A stretch of DNA of 64,000 nucleotides, taken from assembly GCF_001434055.1 (NCBI RefSeq), contig NZ_AZCZ01000013.1, positions 1 to 64,000 of the forward strand. Direction: 5' to 3'. The notes beneath the pieces were generated by a model. The model had not been told where the DNA came from and ran no database searches. It saw nothing but the letters and a program-made list of their open reading frames with translations. Source of the DNA: Levilactobacillus parabrevis ATCC 53295 (GTDB lineage: Bacteria > Bacillota > Bacilli > Lactobacillales > Lactobacillaceae). Position 1 is the stretch's first letter, and the number at the start of each line of letters is the position of its first letter. The position numbers and the translations under genes were made by a program. Positions 25,214-34,939 of this stretch are shown here, piece by piece.

Positions 25214-25242
25214 ATGAAGCCTTGACGTCGTCGGGGCTTTTT
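25214..25242 (+). promoter_or_regulatory. short terminator-like hairpin with a tiny uORF in the ABC-F leader
   Basis: AAGCC/GGCTT stem followed by T5 sits 30 nt before the ABC-F start; its 5' arm is inside ATG AAG CCT TGA (25214-25225). The stem is only five base pairs, so premature termination would be weak. Confidence 0.35.
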
Positions 25243-25271
25243 CTGCGTGAGAGAAGAAGGGAAGGATACAC

Positions 25272-26825
25272 GTGCCATTACTACAAGTTGACGACCTGAG
25301 CATGAGTTTCGCTGATAAGAAGCTCTACGAAGGGGCCAGTTTTACCCTAGAAAAGGGCGAACACATGGGTGTCGTCGGGCAAAACGGGGTTGGTAAGTCA
25401 ACCTTAATCAAAATTATTACGGGACAAGAACTCCCACTGACCGGAGAAGTGAAGTGGCAGAAGAAGACCCACGTGGGTTATTTGGACCAGTATGCCGATA
25501 TTCCAGAAGGCATGACGCTGATCGACTTTCTGCACACCGCTTACGCCGATCTCTATGAAATGAACGACCGGATGACGGCCATGTATACGGAATACGCCGA
25601 GAGCATGGATGATAAGCTCTTAGAACGAGCCGGCCGGATTCAAGAGGAACTCGATGCGCGGAACTTTTACGACGTTGAGACCGAGATTGAACGGGTTATT
25701 TCCGGGCTAGGCTTGGATGACATGGGTCGCGACCACGAAGTTGCCAACATGTCTGGGGGCCAACGGTCAAAGATTATCTTGGCCAAGCTGTTGTTGGAAA
25801 CGCCAGATGTGATTCTACTGGACGAACCGACTAACTACCTGGATACGGCACACATCGACTGGCTGGAAGATTATCTGAACAGTTTCGATGGGGCGGCTCT
25901 GATTGTTTCCCATGATTACGACTTCTTGCAAGACGTCACCAACTGTATCATCAACGTGGCGTTCGGTCGGATCACCAAGTACCGAGGAAACTTCAAGCAG
26001 GCCATGCGGCAACGGGCTGAAAAAGAAAAGGCCCAACAACGTGAATTCGATAAACAACAGGTCGTGATTGAAAAGGCCGAACGCTTTATCCGTAAGAACA
26101 AGGCCGGGTCCAAGTCGACCATGGCCAAGTCACGGGAAAAGATGTTGAACCGGTTGGACCGGGTCGATCCACCTTCCACCAACATTCAAGCCCACTTCGA
26201 TTTCCCTTATCAGGAAACCGGCTCGCAGAATGCCCTGGTCGTGGACCAACTGTCCGTTGGGTATGATCGGCCATTGCTGAAACCAGTGACCTTCTCCGTG
26301 ACGACCGACCAAAAAGTCGGCCTGACCGGGTTCAACGGGGTCGGGAAGTCAACGCTGATCAAGTCCATCTTGGGCATCATCAAGGCCAAGGGTGGGGAAG
26401 CGTCCTTCTCACCATCCGCACGAATCAGCTACTTTAGCCAGGATTTAGTTTGGGATAACAATCGGCAGACACCTCTGCAGATTATCCAGGCGAAGTACGA
26501 AAAGCTACCACAAAAGGCTATTCGGACCAAGTTGTCCAAGTGTGGTCTGGATTCCGCCAATGCCATGAAACCGATCGGTGAGCTCTCCGGGGGCGAACAG
26601 ACCAAGGTCAAGCTGGCGATGATGGAATTTGAACCCGCTAACTTCCTGATCATGGATGAACCAACGAACCATTTGGATGACGAGACCAAGCAAGCCCTGA
26701 AGGAAGCTATCAATACCTTCCCTGGCAACGCCATCATCGTCAGTCATGAGGAAAGCTTCTACACCGGATTGGTCGATAAGATCCTGAACGTGGAAAAGCT
26801 GAGTTTGAAGAATACACAAAACTAA
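25272..26825 (+). CDS. ABC-F family ATPase (translation factor type)
   Basis: 517 aa with two ABC domains and no membrane segment. Walker [10 protein letters not shown] (N) and GFNGVGKST (C); signatures MSGGQRSK and LSGGEQTK; Walker [13 protein letters not shown] and [12 protein letters not shown]. The interdomain linker (about 235-310) is long and charged, as in ribosome E-site binding EttA/YbiT-type proteins. Not closest to a known antibiotic-resistance subgroup by eye. Start GTG at 25272 after GGGAAGGA. Confidence 0.9.
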   Translation: MPLLQVDDLSMSFADKKLYEGASFTLEKGEHMGVVGQNGVGKSTLIKIITGQELPLTGEVKWQKKTHVGYLDQYADIPEGMTLIDFLHTAYADLYEMNDRMTAMYTEYAESMDDKLLERAGRIQEELDARNFYDVETEIERVISGLGLDDMGRDHEVANMSGGQRSKIILAKLLLETPDVILLDEPTNYLDTAHIDWLEDYLNSFDGAALIVSHDYDFLQDVTNCIINVAFGRITKYRGNFKQAMRQRAEKEKAQQREFDKQQVVIEKAERFIRKNKAGSKSTMAKSREKMLNRLDRVDPPSTNIQAHFDFPYQETGSQNALVVDQLSVGYDRPLLKPVTFSVTTDQKVGLTGFNGVGKSTLIKSILGIIKAKGGEASFSPSARISYFSQDLVWDNNRQTPLQIIQAKYEKLPQKAIRTKLSKCGLDSANAMKPIGELSGGEQTKVKLAMMEFEPANFLIMDEPTNHLDDETKQALKEAINTFPGNAIIVSHEESFYTGLVDKILNVEKLSLKNTQN

Positions 26826-26915
26826 GATTACGTTTCGGTAAAAAGCGTTCCCTTTTGCCGCTAAATCCGTTACAGTTAACGGTGGGTTGAAATTCAGTAA
26901 AAAGGACGGAAAAGC

Positions 26916-27509
26916 ATGAAACGATTCAGACAATTACTCGTTATTGTCGTGTTGGTCGTTGTTGCGGCGGTGGGGATTAACCGCGTCATGCAACATACGT
27001 CGGCTGATAAAGCCGCGACCACACGGACGGTCAAGTCAATAGCGAAACCAAAGCCAAAGGCCAAGACGATTGATTGGCGTGCACCTTCCGAAGATAAGGC
27101 CTATCCAAACTTAAAGACTTACCCGAATGCTTGGCTGGATGTGAATACCAGTAAGCAGCGGGTCTACGTGAAAAACGGCAATAAGGTGCTCTATACCATG
27201 TACTGTTCGACAGGAACGGGCAAGGAAAATGGCACCCCACACGGAACGTATTACATCCAGGCCGAACGTGGCAAGTTCTTCTACAACCAGGGTTCTGGTG
27301 AAGGGGCGAAGTATTGGGTCTCCTGGAAGGATCATGGGATTTATCTCTTCCACAGTGTCCCAACGGATAAGGACGGCAATTTCATCGAAAGTGAAGCCAA
27401 AGAACTGGGCAAGACGGCCGCGTCACACGGTTGTGTCCGGCTATCGGTCTCCGATGCCAAGTGGGTTTACAATAACGTGCCTTATGGGATGAAGGTTGTG
27501 ATTCACTAG
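26916..27509 (+). CDS. L,D-transpeptidase (YkuD domain)
   Basis: 197 aa. One N-terminal hydrophobic anchor (residues 7-24), a Lys/Pro-rich stalk, then a YkuD domain. Catalytic motif SHGCVRLS with Cys is near residue 171, with the upstream His in HSVP. It would cross-link or modify peptidoglycan, using the third-position residue of the stem peptide, or hydrolyse it. Located outside the membrane. AAGGACGG precedes the ATG. Confidence 0.9.
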   Translation: MKRFRQLLVIVVLVVVAAVGINRVMQHTSADKAATTRTVKSIAKPKPKAKTIDWRAPSEDKAYPNLKTYPNAWLDVNTSKQRVYVKNGNKVLYTMYCSTGTGKENGTPHGTYYIQAERGKFFYNQGSGEGAKYWVSWKDHGIYLFHSVPTDKDGNFIESEAKELGKTAASHGCVRLSVSDAKWVYNNVPYGMKVVIH

Positions 27510-27539
27510 TACGCTTGAAATCGTGTTGTTAAGCAAATA

Positions 27540-27585
27540 AAAATGTGATTGTGTTTCCTTCAGGGAGACCAATCACATTTTTTTG
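27540..27585 (+). terminator. intrinsic terminator
   Basis: AAATGTGATT/AATCACATTT stem with T7. Confidence 0.9.
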
Positions 27586-27599
27586 TTTGTCTGTTAAAA

Positions 27600-27704
27600 C
27601 TATTTTTTATGACGAAAAAGTAACCAAACTAGTGTTATACCAGTCACGACTACGACGGCAATAATACTATAAAATAATAGTTCGCCTACTGCTAATGTAC
27701 TCAG
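27600..27704 (-). CDS. 34-aa putative small membrane peptide, CTG start
   Basis: Reads LSTLAVGELLFYSII... with one hydrophobic helix (residues about 8-30) and a basic tail RHKK, ending TAG at 27602-27600. A perfect GGAGGAG stands 5 nt before a CTG codon; no ATG, GTG or TTG is available in a suitable place. Size and shape match holin-like or type I toxin-like peptides, but no antitoxin RNA has been identified. It could also be a non-toxic membrane peptide. Confidence 0.5.
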   Translation of the reverse strand: MSTLAVGELLFYSIIAVVVVTGITLVWLLFRHKK

Positions 27705-27714
27705 AAGATCTCCT

Positions 27715-28052
27715 CCGTATGACTATTGATTAACTAAATTCAAAATAATGATGTCCATGGTCTTACTAAATGTTTCTGTTATCACGGTAATTTTCTAGTT
27801 TTACTAGTATTTTTAAGAGTGCGTGAGCGCTCAATTAAATCTAACATGGAATACAGGGATAATCAGCCGTGTAAAATATTTATTTAATAATACTTTTGGC
27901 CCTGTATTATTTGCTTCCTAGCCATGGAAACTACCCAATAATCTGGTTTTAGTTAGTCTGTGAAGGCTTGTCCATTTCATTTTATCTGTTAATCGAGGTA
28001 GAGAATGTAATATTGCAACATAAACAGTCAGGGTTGGCTAATGAAATTAAAA
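27715..28052. other. AT-rich intergenic region with a wide inverted repeat
   Basis: AATACAGGG (27850-27858) and CCCTGTATT (27900-27908) form a 9-bp perfect inverted repeat around 41 nt of AT-rich sequence; CATGG/CCATG extends it with offsets. No gene recognised. Could be part of the regulatory region of the small membrane peptide. Confidence 0.4.
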
Positions 28053-28096
28053 AAACGTTCTGCGAATTTCTCTTAGAGAAGTCCGCAGAACGTTTT
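28053..28096. terminator. intrinsic terminator of the PepI-like gene
   Basis: AAAACGTTCTGCG/CGCAGAACGTTTT stem with A and T flanks; 10 bp after the stop of the minus-strand gene. Confidence 0.85.
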
Positions 28097-28106
28097 AGGT
28101 TAAAGA

Positions 28107-29018
28107 TTAAGCATTAAAGTTGTCATTTTCCACATCGCGGATAAACGTTGCCAAGTGGTCGTAATAGACCGGTGCGTTATCGATCATGTGGTGATGACCA
28201 CCCTCAGGCGTCGTAACGAAGCGAGAGTGGGGGATGAGTTCAGCCATCTTCTTACCAGTGGCGATTGGCATGGTTTCATGTTCACCGAAAGTCAACAGGG
28301 TTGGCACCTTAATTTCCTTCAAGTGGTCACGGAAGTTCCATTCCTTCAGCTTGCCTTTGATGACAAATTCGTTGTCACCTTGGAAGGCGCCGTAAACGTC
28401 GGTTGCCATCGTGCTGATCAAGTGGGAGATAGCAGCGGGCTTCTTACGGTCCACGTAGCCATCGTTTAAGATGTCCACGTAACTCTGGTACTTAGGATCG
28501 TCATAGTTACCGTCGGCTTCGACCTGCTTCATGTAAGCAACTTGGTCGGCAGATAAGACCGTTTCCCGGATATGGTTAATGCTTTCAACGTATTCGTCAA
28601 TGTTATCAACCATAGAGGAAATGATGGCACCCTTTAAGTGTTGACCATACTTAGCAGCGTACATTTGAACTAATGCGCCACCCCATGATTGGCCAATCAA
28701 ATAAAACTTGTCGATGCCTAATTTTTGCCGAACTTCTTCGACTTCATCCAGGAAGTAGTCGTAGGTCAGGTACTTCTTGGCCGTTTCAGGGTCGCTATAG
28801 TCGGGTTGGTCGGAATACCAAGAACCAAGTTGGTCGTACATGTGGACCTGAACGTTCAGGCCTTGTGCGGCGAGTTGCTTGGCAGTGTCTTCCCAGTATT
28901 CGTGGTTGCCACCGGGGCCACCGTGAAGGGCAAGCAGGTGAATGTCACCAGTCCCTTGGGTATTGGTCCAGAGGTGGTAGCCGTTGTCTAAGGTAATGAT
29001 CGTAGTGCCTTGTTTCAT
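28107..29018 (-). CDS. proline iminopeptidase family alpha/beta hydrolase
   Basis: 303 aa. HGGPGGNHEYW (oxyanion loop) near residue 33, nucleophile elbow GQSWGG near 109, acid Asp and catalytic His in GGHHHMI near 277. This is the S33 peptidase layout of PepI/PepR/PepL enzymes that remove N-terminal proline or leucine from short peptides. Cytoplasmic. Fits with PepX next to it and the Opp system further on. Exact specificity not determinable by eye. Confidence 0.85.
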   Translation of the reverse strand: MKQGTTIITLDNGYHLWTNTQGTGDIHLLALHGGPGGNHEYWEDTAKQLAAQGLNVQVHMYDQLGSWYSDQPDYSDPETAKKYLTYDYFLDEVEEVRQKLGIDKFYLIGQSWGGALVQMYAAKYGQHLKGAIISSMVDNIDEYVESINHIRETVLSADQVAYMKQVEADGNYDDPKYQSYVDILNDGYVDRKKPAAISHLISTMATDVYGAFQGDNEFVIKGKLKEWNFRDHLKEIKVPTLLTFGEHETMPIATGKKMAELIPHSRFVTTPEGGHHHMIDNAPVYYDHLATFIRDVENDNFNA

Positions 29019-29074
29019 GAGTAAATTCCCCCGTTTCTAATGAGTTATCCATCGTGCTGGTCAACGTGTTGAAC

Positions 29075-29258
29075 TGCCTTCGGGCCGGTGAAAATGAACC
29101 GTGGCGCTGAGGGCGGGCGCCGAAAGCCAAAGAGCGGTCTTTTGGCTTGGCTTTAAGCCACTAAGAAGCGAGTCTCAAAGTCACCGATGCTCTAACCGGC
29201 AAATTCAGCCGGCAAGAGCATCCCCACAGCTGAGTTCATTCTCACCGACTCTACGGCT
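29075..29258 (+). repeat. B-type cloverleaf intergenic repeat (copy 3)
   Basis: Outer stem CGGTGAAAATGAAC/GTTCATTCTCACCG. Hairpins GCCGAAAGCCAAAGAGCGG/TCTTTTGGC, GGCTTTAAGCC and GATGCTCTAACCGGC/GCCGGCAAGAGCATC. Flanked by TGCTGGTCAA (29055) and TTGGCCAGCA (29288), a 9/10 inverted pair outside the core. Sits upstream of the PepI-like gene, oriented away from it. Confidence 0.85.
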
Positions 29259-29393
29259 AGTTACGTGTAGACTACTAGCTATTAGCATTGGCCAGCACCG
29301 GACAGATGCGTTAGTTAATATTTTATCACTGTACATGTAAATTCGAAACCAAAGATAATTGTGTAGCGAGCAAGTGGTGAAGTTACTTGCCGT

Positions 29394-29580
29394 GTAAGCC
29401 GTGAGGGTGGTGGAAATAAGCCCAGCCGTGGGAGTTCTCTTAGTGACGATTCTTGTCGCTTAGAGAACTGGTGTCAGTGAAACGCGATTCTTAGCGGTTC
29501 ACTGACAAGGCCAGAGACCGTTCTTTGGCTCTGGTCGTCCGTCCTGGCGTTCCGGGTTATTTCCACCACCCGGTAAGGCG
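29394..29580 (-). repeat. B-type cloverleaf intergenic repeat (copy 4)
   Basis: Ends GTAAGCCGTGAGGG and CCCGGTAAGGCG, outer stem GGTGGAAATAAGCC/GGGTTATTTCCACC. Hairpins TTCTCTTAGTGAC/GTCGCTTAGAGAA, GTCAGTGAA/TTCACTGAC, CCAGAGACCG/CTTTGGCTCTGG. In sense and 15 bp 3' of the pepX stop. Confidence 0.85.
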
Positions 29581-29595
29581 ATGCATACGCAAAGT

Positions 29596-32034
29596 TTACT
29601 TCTCAACGAAGGGGATGGTTAGGGAAGAAGCACCCAGCTGGATCGAGTACTGCAAGTCCTGATTTCCGCGGACAGTCATACTGAAGTCGGTCGCGTAGAT
29701 GACCAAGCCCAGTTGGTGCCCCGCCAACAACCGGTAGTGGGTTGGTTGTAAGGTCACGGATAAATCGTAGAACTGGTTTGGCTTCAACTCGTCCACGTGG
29801 TAGGCGTTCGTCCGGTTTTGCAGGTTGCGGTGGCCCTTCGTGATCATCTTCCATGGCGTCGGCTTGGTCGTCTGGAACTCACGCAGGTTATCCTCGCGCC
29901 AACGGTAGCCTTCATCGAGGCTGACCCGCAGCGGTGTTGGACTCACGCCAAGGCGTTTAGCATCGCCGTAATCCACAATCTGGAAACTTAACATCCCGAC
30001 TGGCTGGTTGACGGCGACTTGCAGCTTCACGGTTGGCTTGCCATCTAAGACCAGGTCGTCCTTTAAGACGGCGGACTTGAAAATCAAGCGGTGGCCGAAC
30101 ATGTCGTTATGTTTGTCACCGAGGAGGGCCGTTTGCCAAGCGTCAATGTCCTTGGTGTAGCGCTGGTATTGGGCGACGGGGAGCTGGTCGCTAAAGCTGG
30201 TGGCAAATTCCATCGGTTCATGCGTTGTCTCATCGACCAGCTCGTCGTGTTGGAGGTTGAAGACCCGAGTTGGGTTGCTTGGGGCGTCCCAATCGTCCGT
30301 AGCGTGCCAGGTCTCTGGGGTAACGTTGTCTTGGATAATGACGTTTGGCAATAACGTTTCCGCCTGGTTGTCGACGCCGAGCAGCTCGTGGGTCAACCAG
30401 AGATTGACGATGTCCGTGTAGTCGATCGACCGGAAGGCATTGATGTAGATGTGTTGGCCTTGGTGGAGAATCAACTTCTTCGTGACGGGTAAATAACGAA
30501 CGGCATTCCACAGATTGTTGACGTTGCGTGGCTTGACGTTCCAGTCGTTTAACCCGTGGACGAGCAGGAGATCCGCCTTGATGTTTTTAACATTCTTCAG
30601 GTAGTTCCGGGCATCCCAGTAGGTGCTATAATTGCCAGTCTTGCGATCCTGACCGTGGGTAATAGCGGCGAGGTCAGCCTGCCATTTGGCTTGAATCCGG
30701 TGGTAATCGCCGGCCTTGAGCTGCCGACTAAAGGTTTCTTCGGCCAAGACGTCTGTGTCCTCACCGGGGAAGCCACCGGGGGCGATGACCAGGCCACCGT
30801 CACGGTAGTAGTCGTACCAGTTGGAAATGGCGGCTTCGGAAATGACCGTCTTGAGGCCTTCGACCCCAGTAGTAGCGGCGGCTGTGGCCAGCGTTCCCAG
30901 ATAGGAGCGACCGGTCATGGCAACGGCGTGATTACTCCACCAGGCGGGGATGGCTTGGGTTGCGGCCCGGCTGGTGAAGGCGGTACGGTTCCCAGCCAGC
31001 CATTCAATGATGGCGATGGTCGAGGTCGTTTCCTCAGGGTCCCCGGTGGTGCGGACACCATCGGAATCCAACGTCCCGATACCGGCGGCGTAAACGACCG
31101 CAAAGCCCCGCGCCAGGAAGTAGTCGTTTAGCGTGTAGGATTGTTCGCGCGCAAAGGTTTCCTCGGCGGTCTTAGTGGTCGTTGTCACGGGCCGTGGGTC
31201 TGGAATTGGCGTGGTGTCGGGCTGTGCGGTGACATCAGCTAGCGTCAAGTCATTAGGTTGTTTAGGTTCCAAGGGAACGTTGACGTTGTGCATCATTTGA
31301 TCGCCGGCCTCGTCGTTAGTCCCTTGGTTGTAGGGACTTGCGGTGTAGAGGACGGGGACCTTTAGGCCGGTTTCCGTTTCGGCTGGCCGAATGACCTCGG
31401 CTTTCAGCAGGTCCCGCTGGCCGTCATGGTCGGTATCTTGGGGGCTTTCAACGTAAACGACTTCGCGAATCAGCTGGGTCGTGTCGAAGACAGCCTGGGA
31501 TTTGCCGTTAAAGATCAGAGGCTTCTCCACGCTGGCGTCGTGCACCATTGGGGCGAAGTAACCGTGCGTCGTCAAGTGGTCGAGGAAGGTCTGACCAGTC
31601 TTGGTGTGCGTCGTAAGTAAGAGATACCAAGCTTGCTTGAGTTCGGCAAGGGTGAAGTCATTGCCGGCGTGGTCGGCAACGGGGAGTTGAATCTTAGCCA
31701 TCGCAGCCAGTGGATCAGTCAGCTGGAAGTCCAAGCCCGGTGTGAAACCGAGGCGTTGCAGGGCTAGGTTGTAGAAGCCAGTGACTGAGACCGTTTCGTG
31801 CTGGGCCAAGAAGGCCAGCCCATCGAGATCTGGTGTTGCCATTAAGTTACTGAGTTGTTGGTCGACCACGTTAGCCGTGGTATATTCCGGCCAGCTCTTG
31901 TCGTAGAAGTCCCGCAGTAAGGCACTGGGACTGGTCAACTGTTGATTAGCAGCGGTTAAGAAATGAATCTGTTCCAACTCGCGCAGGGCATTGGCCGGCT
32001 GCGTGGGACGAATAGCAAATTGTTGATTACGCAA
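29596..32034 (-). CDS. pepX: Xaa-Pro dipeptidyl-peptidase PepX
   Basis: 812 aa, the length of lactobacillal PepX. An N-terminal PepX domain is followed by an S15 alpha/beta-hydrolase domain with nucleophile in TGRSYLG, Asp in [11 protein letters not shown] and His in HQGQHIY, then a C-terminal jelly-roll. It removes X-Pro dipeptides from casein-like peptides in the cytoplasm. I place the start at TTG 32034 ([10 protein letters not shown], 8 nt after AGGAAGG), which matches the usual PepX N-terminus. The in-frame GTG at 32043 abuts the ribosome site. Confidence 0.95.
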   Translation of the reverse strand: MRNQQFAIRPTQPANALRELEQIHFLTAANQQLTSPSALLRDFYDKSWPEYTTANVVDQQLSNLMATPDLDGLAFLAQHETVSVTGFYNLALQRLGFTPGLDFQLTDPLAAMAKIQLPVADHAGNDFTLAELKQAWYLLLTTHTKTGQTFLDHLTTHGYFAPMVHDASVEKPLIFNGKSQAVFDTTQLIREVVYVESPQDTDHDGQRDLLKAEVIRPAETETGLKVPVLYTASPYNQGTNDEAGDQMMHNVNVPLEPKQPNDLTLADVTAQPDTTPIPDPRPVTTTTKTAEETFAREQSYTLNDYFLARGFAVVYAAGIGTLDSDGVRTTGDPEETTSTIAIIEWLAGNRTAFTSRAATQAIPAWWSNHAVAMTGRSYLGTLATAAATTGVEGLKTVISEAAISNWYDYYRDGGLVIAPGGFPGEDTDVLAEETFSRQLKAGDYHRIQAKWQADLAAITHGQDRKTGNYSTYWDARNYLKNVKNIKADLLLVHGLNDWNVKPRNVNNLWNAVRYLPVTKKLILHQGQHIYINAFRSIDYTDIVNLWLTHELLGVDNQAETLLPNVIIQDNVTPETWHATDDWDAPSNPTRVFNLQHDELVDETTHEPMEFATSFSDQLPVAQYQRYTKDIDAWQTALLGDKHNDMFGHRLIFKSAVLKDDLVLDGKPTVKLQVAVNQPVGMLSFQIVDYGDAKRLGVSPTPLRVSLDEGYRWREDNLREFQTTKPTPWKMITKGHRNLQNRTNAYHVDELKPNQFYDLSVTLQPTHYRLLAGHQLGLVIYATDFSMTVRGNQDLQYSIQLGASSLTIPFVEK

Positions 32035-32194
32035 ATTGATCACCTTCCTGAATAAGTTAAAGGGTCATAGTTTAAGCTTACTTAGCTGACGTGATGACTT
32101 TGTCAGGTAAGCATGGTTTAAAAACGTAAAAGTAAAAAACAAATATTAAAATTCCCAAGCAGTTGCCAACCGGCGAAGTGCCAAAAGAACTAGT

Positions 32195-32382
32195 GTAAGC
32201 CGTGAGGGTGGGCAAAATGGACTCAGCCGTGGGAATTATCTTAGTGGTGGTTTTGGCCACTTAGATAATTGGTGACTTTGAAACTTGATTTTCAGAGGTT
32301 CAAAGTCAAGTCTGGAGACCGCTCTATGGCTCCAGACGTCCGCCCACCGCGTTCCAGTCCATTTTGCCCACCCGGTAAGGCG
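32195..32382 (-). repeat. B-type cloverleaf intergenic repeat (copy 5)
   Basis: Ends GTAAGCCGTGAGGG and CCCGGTAAGGCG, outer stem GTGGGCAAAATGGACT/AGTCCATTTTGCCCAC (16 bp perfect). Hairpin AATTATCTTAGTGG/CCACTTAGATAATT, arm GACTTTGAAAC/GTTCAAAGTC, arm GTCTGGAGACCG/GGCTCCAGAC. In sense, 14 bp 3' of the APC permease stop. Confidence 0.9.
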
Positions 32383-32396
32383 CTGAAAACACACAA

Positions 32397-33797
32397 TTAT
32401 TTTGGCAAATCATCGTTGAGGCGGCTGTGTCGGAGGCCGTAGGTGAAGTAGATCACCAGCCCCAGTGCGAACCAGATCGAGGAGGCAATCCAAGTCTCAG
32501 CCGGCAACTGGAGCATCATGCCGAAGCACAACAGACCGGAGACAATTGGCAGTACCGGGTAGCAAGGCACCTTGAACCCAGAATTTTCTGGGAGTTCCTT
32601 GATGTGGCGCAACCGGATAATCCCAAAGGAAACGAAGAGAAAGGCCACTAACGTTCCGATGTTAACCAGGTTGGTCAGTTGGGCCAGAGGAACGAAGCCA
32701 CCCAGTAAGGCGATGACCACGGTGATGACGGCTAAACTGTTCTTAGGCGTCCCGTTGGAGTCGTCGATCTTTCCTAGGAATTTAGGCAACAGGCCGTCGC
32801 GACCGATCGAGTAGATCAGCCGAGAGGAACTGTAGATCATGGTGACCATCATGGTAAACATCCCCGCCAGAGCTCCCAGCGAGATGATCCCGGACGTCCA
32901 ATTCTGGTGAACCAGCGTCAGCGCAAAAGCCACGGGATCAGCCACGTTCAGCTTGGTGTAGTGGACCATCCCCGTAAGGACGACCGCAACCAGCATGTAG
33001 AGAACTGAGGCTACGATCAACGTCCCAATGATCCCAATTGGCATGTTCTTCTTGGGATTCTTAACTTCGGCAGCCGAGGCAGAGACCACGTCAAAGCCCA
33101 GGTAGGCGAAGAAAACGGTCGAAGCTCCCCGTAGAATCCCTTTACTCCCAAACGGGGCGAAGGGTTGCCAGTTGGCTGGTTTAACGTAAAACATCCCTAC
33201 CAGGACGAATAAAATAATGATGGCAATTTTGACGATGACGATAGCGTTGTTGATCCGCATCGACTCGCGCATGCCCCGGTTGAGGAGCCAACTGATCAGC
33301 AGGACGACGAGGATAGCCACGATGTTCCCGTACGTGCCGTGTGCGGGGTCATAAGGTCCCGTGACGGCTGTGGGGAGGTCTAGGTGGAAACCGGCTAGGA
33401 ACGAGTTAAAATAGGCCCCAAAGGAATTGGCCACGGCGGCGACCGCCAAGACGTATTCCAAGATCAGAGCCCATCCGAGTACCCAGCCGATGATTTCGCC
33501 AAACACCAGGTTGCCGTAAGAGTAGGCGGACCCAGCGACTGGCAAAACGGAGGCGAATTCGGCGTAGCACATGGCCGCTGTCGAACAGACAATGGCCGCT
33601 AACAGGAAGGATAAAACGATGCCGGGCCCGCTATACTGCGCGGCGATGGTTCCGGGGAGAATAAAGATCCCAGTTCCGATGACGGCACCGATGCCCAGTG
33701 ACATCAGATCCTTTGCCGACATTGTTTTGGCAAAGTGCTGGTCACTTTTTAAGTAATTATCTAAGCGTTCGCGGCGAAATATTCGCGAAATACCCAT
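32397..33797 (-). CDS. APC family amino-acid permease (CAT/YfnA type)
   Basis: 466 aa, twelve or more hydrophobic segments. GIGAVIGTGIFILPG near residue 35, VLPVAGSAYSYGNLVFGE and FFAYLGFDVVSASAAEVKNP identify the cationic amino-acid transporter-like APC subgroup (YfnA). Probably imports an amino acid with protons; substrate not readable. AAGGAGG precedes the ATG and a clear promoter lies 35 bp upstream. Monocistronic. Confidence 0.9.
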   Translation of the reverse strand: MGISRIFRRERLDNYLKSDQHFAKTMSAKDLMSLGIGAVIGTGIFILPGTIAAQYSGPGIVLSFLLAAIVCSTAAMCYAEFASVLPVAGSAYSYGNLVFGEIIGWVLGWALILEYVLAVAAVANSFGAYFNSFLAGFHLDLPTAVTGPYDPAHGTYGNIVAILVVLLISWLLNRGMRESMRINNAIVIVKIAIIILFVLVGMFYVKPANWQPFAPFGSKGILRGASTVFFAYLGFDVVSASAAEVKNPKKNMPIGIIGTLIVASVLYMLVAVVLTGMVHYTKLNVADPVAFALTLVHQNWTSGIISLGALAGMFTMMVTMIYSSSRLIYSIGRDGLLPKFLGKIDDSNGTPKNSLAVITVVIALLGGFVPLAQLTNLVNIGTLVAFLFVSFGIIRLRHIKELPENSGFKVPCYPVLPIVSGLLCFGMMLQLPAETWIASSIWFALGLVIYFTYGLRHSRLNDDLPK

Positions 33798-33831
33798 AAA
33801 AAGCCTCCTTAATAATGATGATATCTCGGAT

Positions 33832-33861
33832 AGTGTACCCTAGACTTAAATTAAAAGTCAA
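33832..33861 (-). promoter_or_regulatory. sigma-A promoter of the APC permease
   Basis: Minus strand: -35 TTGACT (33861-33856), 18-bp spacer, -10 TACACT (33837-33832). Confidence 0.7.
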
Positions 33862-34246
33862 TGAGAGTTGGCAAGAGTTTTACCAAAACCCGATTAAAAA
33901 ATCCCCACAACCTTGGTTTTCGATATAAAATAGAACAGATATGGTCACAACGGATTTGGTGAGGACTGGTGATTAAGGAGCTGGGTTAGGGACAGAATGA
34001 CTGGCTGAAAGGCCATAGCGGCGCTGTTTCGGCTGAATAAGCTTACGGATTTTCGGTAAAACCTGGCGGCCGCGGCAGTCGCCAATTATGCCCAACAAGT
34101 CAGCTAGAATATTAATGAACTTTTTTTCTGACAAAATCCCCAAATCAAAAGCAGTTCGTGGTATGGTTAACTTTCATTTATATGCGAGAGTAAAGCTAAC
34201 TGTCAGCTAAAGCTGGTATAGCAAAATAAGGGTGAGGCAGACTTGT
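33862..34246. other. intergenic region without recognised gene
   Basis: Between the divergent permease and Nudix genes. No ORF with a ribosome site. The downstream half leads into a B-type repeat and its flanking arm at 34247. Confidence 0.4.
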
Positions 34247-34266
34247 GGTTGGTTAGCTGTCTGTCA

Positions 34267-34448
34267 GCCGCAGGGACGGTGAAAATGGACGCCACTGTGG
34301 GAATTGTCTTAGCGTTGGGTTGTGACGCTTAGACAATTGGTAGCTTTGAGACTCGGTCCCTAGAGGCTTGAAGCTAAGCTGGGAGACCGTTCTGTGGCTC
34401 CCGGCGTCCGCCCTCAGTGCTCCAGTTCATTTTCACCGTCCTGGAGGC
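34267..34448 (-). repeat. B-type cloverleaf intergenic repeat (copy 6)
   Basis: Outer stem GACGGTGAAAATGGAC/GTTCATTTTCACCGTC. Hairpin AATTGTCTTAGCG/CGCTTAGACAATT, arm TAGCTTTGAG/CTTGAAGCTA, arm CTGGGAGACCG/GGCTCCCGG. Flanking arms GGTTGGTTAG (34247) and CTAACCAGCC (34462) extend the symmetry. Lies in the 5' region of the Nudix gene, oriented away from it. Confidence 0.85.
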
Positions 34449-34513
34449 GCTACAAGAGATCCTAACCAGCCATCAAATGGTTGTGAAGAAGTGAAAGAGG
34501 AGGCAATTTCATC

Positions 34514-34939
34514 ATGATTACCGAAAATGCAAGTGGTGCCGTCGTATATCGTCTCGTCGACGAGCAGCCACAATACTTATTGTTAAAGAGTGCCACCAGC
34601 AACTTCTGGGGCTTTCCCAAGGGTCACGTGGAAGGTAACGAAACCGACATTGAAACGGCCGTTCGTGAGATTCGCGAAGAGACTAGCCTGCACGTGACGA
34701 TCGACCCCACGTTCCATGCCGACTTGGATTATGATATGAAGAACGGACATCACAAGCACGTGGTTCTTTACACCGCGCAAGTGCCTGCCGATGTCACGAT
34801 TCACCGACAAGTTGAAGAAATCAGTGAATTCGGTTGGTTTGACTTTTCAACGGCGCATGAGCGCTTGAGTTACCCGAATCTGCAGGACTTGATGACGCAG
34901 GCCAACGCCTTCTTAACGGGGGATCGGCATGTCAAATAA
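34514..34939 (+). CDS. Nudix hydrolase, diadenosine tetraphosphatase-like
   Basis: 141 aa. Nudix box GHVEGNETDIETAVREIREETSL (residues about 37-59) is complete. The opening SGAVVYR and WGFPKGHVE are typical of bis(5'-nucleosyl)-tetraphosphatases that cut Ap4A to ATP and AMP. AAGAGGAGG precedes the ATG. Overlaps the next gene by 11 nt, so the two are co-translated. Confidence 0.88.
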   Translation: MITENASGAVVYRLVDEQPQYLLLKSATSNFWGFPKGHVEGNETDIETAVREIREETSLHVTIDPTFHADLDYDMKNGHHKHVVLYTAQVPADVTIHRQVEEISEFGWFDFSTAHERLSYPNLQDLMTQANAFLTGDRHVK

